Below are positions 41,110-44,977 of a DNA stretch of 44,977 nucleotides, piece after piece; position 1 is the stretch's first letter; each line of letters begins with the position of its first letter. Below the pieces are notes generated by a model. That model had not been told where the DNA came from, ran no database searches, and saw only the letters and a program-made list of their open reading frames with translations. Origin of the DNA: Bremia lactucae (Eukaryota; Oomycota; Peronosporomycetes; Peronosporales; Peronosporaceae). The DNA lies in the NCBI RefSeq assembly GCF_004359215.1, contig NC_090615.1, positions 3,735,294-3,780,270 of the forward strand, read 5' to 3'. The translations under genes were made by a program, and so were the position numbers.

Positions 41110-41640
41110 ATTAGTTTGCTCAGTCAATTTGGCAAGTCGTGCCAAAACTTTGGGCACTAGGTCTCAAGTTGCGCGACCTATATGTAGTTGGGTCGCTAGA
41201 GACTTTTAAAGCCCGACTCAACGGAAGTTTGAATCGCCTAGGGCTAAGTTCAGAGCTCGATCAGAGCTTCTGAAACTCAAGCAAGGCAAGCGTGATGTTC
41301 ACGCTTATGCCCAGCACATCTGACTCTTAGCGAGTTGTATCACAAACAACTCAGTCCATGAACACACGTTAATTACGGTGTTCATGCAAGGTCTTACGGA
41401 TGGCCCCGTAAGGACTCACCTGTTCCACTTGGAATTGGATACTTTAAGGAAGCAATATCCGTTGTGGACAGGACTTTAGCTTGAGACAGGCTCAAGCTAG
41501 TTCGTCATCGTATCGTCCTCCAAGACGACACGAGCTGGGAGGTCCAGAACCGATGGACCTCTCTTATGTCGAAAGCGAGAAACCTCGCTTCACTCATGAG
41601 TGCAGTGCCCCACGCCCAGTACTAAGCTGCATTCGGTAAT
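41110..41640 (+). mobile_element. gag: G7: gypsy gag fragment
   Basis: G3-like gag text: WALGLKLRDLYVVGS (about 41150), the LKQGKRDVHAYAQH DNA region (about 41275-41320), and GGPEPMDLSYVESEK with HECSAPRP (about 41540-41620). It starts in mid-capsid and stops at the knuckle. Broken frames. Confidence 0.78.
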
Positions 41641-42540
41641 CATGTATGCTCAACATCGGCTGCAACCCCACCAGAGCGGAGTTACAACGCGCCGTGGATT
41701 AACCACTGCAATTAAGTCTAAAACGTGAATGTGGCGCGCAATTTTAACAAAGTGCTGTGTCAACCCCGTCGACGCGTCTGATGCGTTTTGTGGGCGAACT
41801 CAACAAGCGGCAAAAAGGAGTCCTAACTAGTAAACAATGTCGCATAGCGGCAAAGAACGGCTTTAAGAAGGCGATTGACGCATTCAGTTTGCCTATCCAT
41901 ATCCGGATGGGCCGCCATAGACATCAGTATCAATGTAGTTCCGAGAACCTTAAATAGTTTAGTCCAGAAGGCGGACGTGATACGTGGACCAGAAGACCTT
42001 GATGGTACACTGTGTCAATGAAGTGCACCGCAGTCTTAGCAACGATAATCTGCGCCTTACCGGGAATGAGATGCCTCCTGTTGCTGAACCGTTCACAAAC
42101 GGTGCGGCCTTTGTCCTCGTGCGAAAGGCCAAATATAAATTTCATCGAAGTCGACCGCTGTGCCATTGAGGCAATTGGAAGTGGTCTTTCGAAACCCTGC
42201 AACGAATGCGATGACTCCATGCTGGCAGATTTCGGAGGTCCGCACCCAATAACGCACCAACTTATACAAGTGAGGCCAGAAAAAATTGCGCGAATAGCCG
42301 CGAAAATATTTCCTCGGCCCAGATGACCTCCACCTAGGGAATCATGGTACCGTGGATTATCCGAGCTCGTAGATTAGAATTTATAGCATTAAGGTCCTTG
42401 GCGCACTGAGACGATCGATGCTGTAGACCTATAAGTCTCCTTCTAAACTGAAACATGGGATGAGACCGAGCTTGACACGGGAGAGAGCCCCAAATGAAGC
42501 GTCGTAGGGTGAGCATTGACAGAATTCAGGCTTGAGCAGA
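41640..42540 (-). mobile_element. pol: G8: gypsy integrase fragment
   Basis: Minus strand: zinc-finger remnants (GGGHLGRG, about 42320), SMKFIFGL (first Asp changed to Lys) with HEDKGRT and KTAVHFIDTVYHQGLL (42220-41930), GTTLILMSMAAHP with a degenerate QTE..NR region (about 41880), LPLVEFA (about 41790). Catalytically dead by the Asp change alone. Confidence 0.78.
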
Positions 42541-43430
42541 GCAACTTTTAGAAGCAGGGCAAATGTGACCTTCACGCTCCCTCAGCATTCACGGTACCTT
42601 GTAAGCTGTATCGCAAGTCATCCACTTGATGAACAAACACAGAAAAAAAATTGTGGTAATTAATGTTCGTGCAGTCGGTTTCGTCAAATCCCACCTATTC
42701 CGGCTCGAATTAAGGATGCTTGACCATGCGATCTCTGTATAGGAAAAGAAAGACTTCAGCCTGAAATAGACTATCGTCTACTCTGGCACTTATTGTCCGC
42801 ATACACGACAGAAAAACGGAGGTCCAGAACCAATGAGCGTATTGTTTTTGAAGAGCGGGAAACCTCGCACTTCATGTTACAATCAATTGCAATGATGCAA
42901 TCGCTGTCAAAAGATAGGGCACTGCGCTTATGGAGTGCACCTCGCCCAGTGCTGAGCGAAAACGATAGACATCCCGCTAAAAATAGCAAAGGACGCGGGT
43001 CCGAAGCTGTTGCGACTTTTCAACGGCGAGGCGGATCGTTAAAAAAGAGTCGGGGTCAGAAGGTACGGAGCGTCCTACGGATCTAGCAACGTCAAAAAGT
43101 ATGCAGGTCTTTTCACGAAAGTTGCTCCTCACACGCAACATTGTGTGTAACTGCCCGTGGTGACGTTGCATCATCCCTTTGAAAATTATAGTGGCAAATA
43201 AATTGCTACTTAAGTCCCAAGTCGAGTGTGGGGGCATCGAATAAAATCATTCGACGCCAATCGCTAGAAGATCGCAGGCTCAAGTCTATTAAGTGCGATA
43301 TACCTTTAACGAGGATGACAGTTCGCCTAGCAACAGTTACGAAACGTGTAATTGATGGAAGACCGTTCAAAAGTGCATACTCAATGTTGGGGTACGAACG
43401 AAAGTATCACGCTCATCGTGACTAGCTGTC
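42541..43430 (+). mobile_element. gag: G9: gypsy gag-protease fragment
   Basis: G6-like gag C-terminus, zinc-knuckle remnant CNRCQKIGH (about 42890-42925), then protease. The active-site loop is broken by one extra base near 43210, and RRQSLEDRRLKSIKCDIPL and RMTVRLAT follow (43250-43340). It stops abruptly at about 43430 against G10. Confidence 0.75.
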
Positions 43431-43431
43431 G

Positions 43432-44283
43432 TCAGCTCATCGCGATTTCGAGGAATATCGGATTCGGTATGAAAACCTCCAGATTCAGCATGAGATCTGG
43501 TTCGTCACCACAAAAATCTTTTAGGGATTCCTGAAAAGAGTGGTCAGATCTGTCCTTGTAAGAAACCGCGTATTGACGGTACGGGCGGAGCCGACCGTAA
43601 AATGTAGGATGCGAACGCATCCTACGTGGCAATTCTATTGTGTACGCATTGCCTCTGCGATGTAGTACACGGAATGGCGCAATGAACTTGGGTAGTAGTT
43701 TACTGCTACCCACATTAGTGACTGAACGCTTAGGAAGGATTATCGTAGACAGTGGTACTAGATCATTTATCTTGAATAAAAGAACATTTGCTCTTCCATG
43801 TTGTCTGCATTCCGTATCTGACCGTCAAAACCCAGACGTAAAACGTGGATCCCGGTCCGATACTATGGACTCGGGTATCTCGTGTAGTCGGTAAACATGA
43901 TCCAGGAACAAGGGAGCTGTCTGTGTTCGATGTCTTACACGGTGCTAAATGCACCATTTTGCTCAGTCTGTCTACAAAGACGACTAGCCCTGTCCGACCC
44001 TTATGATCGGGCGGCATGCCAAACATGAAGTCCAGACTTACTGACTTCCAACAGTTGTTGGAATCGGTAGTGGCTTCAGTGGCACACTGATGTACGGTGC
44101 AGGCTTAACGCACTGACACTGTTCGCATGATCGAATATAGTTGGCCACCCATCTATATAGTAGTGGCCACCAAAATTCCTCTGACACTTGTAACATTGTC
44201 TTTTCACGGCAGAGATGCCCACTAGATGGCGCATCATGGAGCTCGTGAAGGATCATCAGCTTGAGATCTGTGTCATGAGGCAC
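43432..44283 (-). pseudogene. pol: G10 integrase
   Basis: 44283-44038: LKLMILHELHDAPSSGHLCREK and SCEQCQCVKP give the His/Cys zinc finger. 44026-43763: VVFVDRLSKMVHLAP, then a shift that loses the second Asp and Glu, so part of the core is deleted. 43713-43432: SSKLLPKFIAPFRVLH and GNAYTIELPRRMRSHPTFYGRL. No chromodomain remains before the junction with G9. Confidence 0.82.
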
Positions 44284-44290
44284 ATAGATT

Positions 44291-44956
44291 TCAAGGGATC
44301 ACAAGGTGACAGCCGATGCCATAACAGGCCATCGCTGTAGCTAAAGCGATTAGCTTAGCTTTCAGGTGCGACGGAAGGGAAACCTTCCGTCCACCGAAGT
44401 GATCCAACAGCCGGCGACAGTGGTCGTCCTGACTGTATCTCTCTTTTATTTCAGAGGCTAATGAGCTCGTCACGTGGTATGCCTTCATAACTGCCAACGT
44501 TGACAGCTGAAATTTTGCTTTCGCACTAGACACACTTTCCTGGTGTCTAAACTCGAAATCTGGTCTGCGCGATAAAGCGTCGGCCAAGACATTCGACCTA
44601 CCCGGCTTATATTCAACTATAAAATTAAATTCAGAGAAGAATGTGAGCCATCTTGCCATTCTAGGCGAGAGGTGCGGTGAGTTTATTGCGGTCCGCAGTG
44701 ATGCGTGATCCGTATAAACCACAAATGGTTCGGTGCCCAATAGGTGCACACGAAACTTGACAAGAGCATACTTTATTGAAAGTAGCTCTTTGTCATGCAC
44801 AGGGTAATTCAGTTCCGCGGCTTTTAATAGCCGGGACTGATAAGAGATGACACGGTCAACGCCGTCGTCATCCTTCTGCATGAGCGCGCTGCCGATTGCA
44901 AAATTACTTGCATCGCAGACGACGCTAAAGGGCTTATCCGCGTCTGGCAATGCCAA
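44291..44956 (-). CDS. pol: G10 RNase H domain, long open frame
   Basis: 221 codons: VVCDASNFAIGSALM (catalytic Asp), NYPVHDKELLSIKYAL (Glu), VVYTDHASLR (second Asp), FIVEYKPGRSNVLADALSRR. All key RNase H residues are present and no stop occurs, so this copy is young or recently active. It continues upstream (higher coordinates) without a real start codon, as expected for a polyprotein. Confidence 0.85.
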   Translation of the reverse strand: MALPDADKPFSVVCDASNFAIGSALMQKDDDGVDRVISYQSRLLKAAELNYPVHDKELLSIKYALVKFRVHLLGTEPFVVYTDHASLRTAINSPHLSPRMARWLTFFSEFNFIVEYKPGRSNVLADALSRRPDFEFRHQESVSSAKAKFQLSTLAVMKAYHVTSSLASEIKERYSQDDHCRRLLDHFGGRKVSLPSHLKAKLIALATAMACYGIGCHLVIP

Positions 44957-44977
44957 GACCGGTGCCTCTACAAGAGA

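Larger units (their letters stand above)
43431..44977 (-). mobile_element. pol: G10: gypsy RNase H to integrase, runs off the window
   Basis: Minus-strand pol of another copy: RNase H, then zinc finger, integrase core (44026-43763) and GPF/Y tail (43713-43432). RT and 5' parts lie beyond the right edge. Least decayed pol in the window. Confidence 0.85.

Overview
The window is almost entirely a graveyard of nested, mutated retrotransposons around one small island of two host genes. The chromodomain-bearing Ty3/gypsy elements, the Ty1/copia and LINE remnants, the very short introns and the style of the polyproteins suggest a filamentous oomycete (a Phytophthora or downy-mildew type genome). That assignment is inference from family resemblance, not proof. 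I use G1-G10 for the gypsy pieces.

Layout. G1 (1-7509, +) is a near full-length but decayed chromovirus whose 5' LTR is cut by the window start. The host island follows. A complete-looking seven-exon SIR2-family deacetylase gene (8142-9640, +) converges on a three-exon GDPGP1/VTC2-like HIT-superfamily phosphorylase gene (10892-9831, -). From 11539 come gypsy scraps and G3 (11921-13583, +), which contains a 100-N assembly gap, then the G4 pol remnant (-). G2 (14936-23446, -) is an inverted relative of G1 with a 906-bp composite insertion inside its 3' LTR. G5 (23447-26940, -), a 5'-truncated copia (26941 to about 29990, +) and a 5'-truncated LINE (about 30065-32625, +) follow. G6 (32626 to about 41100, +) is a third gypsy lineage whose RT-RNase H-integrase block is inverted in place. 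The right end (41110-44977) alternates + gag/protease fragments (G7, G9) with - integrase/RNase H fragments (G8, G10).

Main points. (1) Several of these elements carry an antisense open frame between the chromodomain and the 3' LTR. Its protein sequence, rather than its DNA, appears conserved between lineages, so it is the best candidate here for an undescribed function. (2) G6 appears to be one element with a 2.5-kb internal inversion between 5-bp inverted repeats. (3) The outer halves of G1 and G2, including the whole visible 5' LTR, are practically identical although the two LTRs of G1 differ by roughly 9 percent. Gene conversion, a recent inverted duplication or an assembly artefact must explain this. 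(4) The LTRs carry a conserved hairpin, and the window itself begins in the loop of that hairpin.

No tRNA, rRNA or CRISPR array was seen. None of the gypsy, copia or LINE pol genes is intact across its full length. The best preserved pieces are the G2 integrase core and the G10 RNase H.
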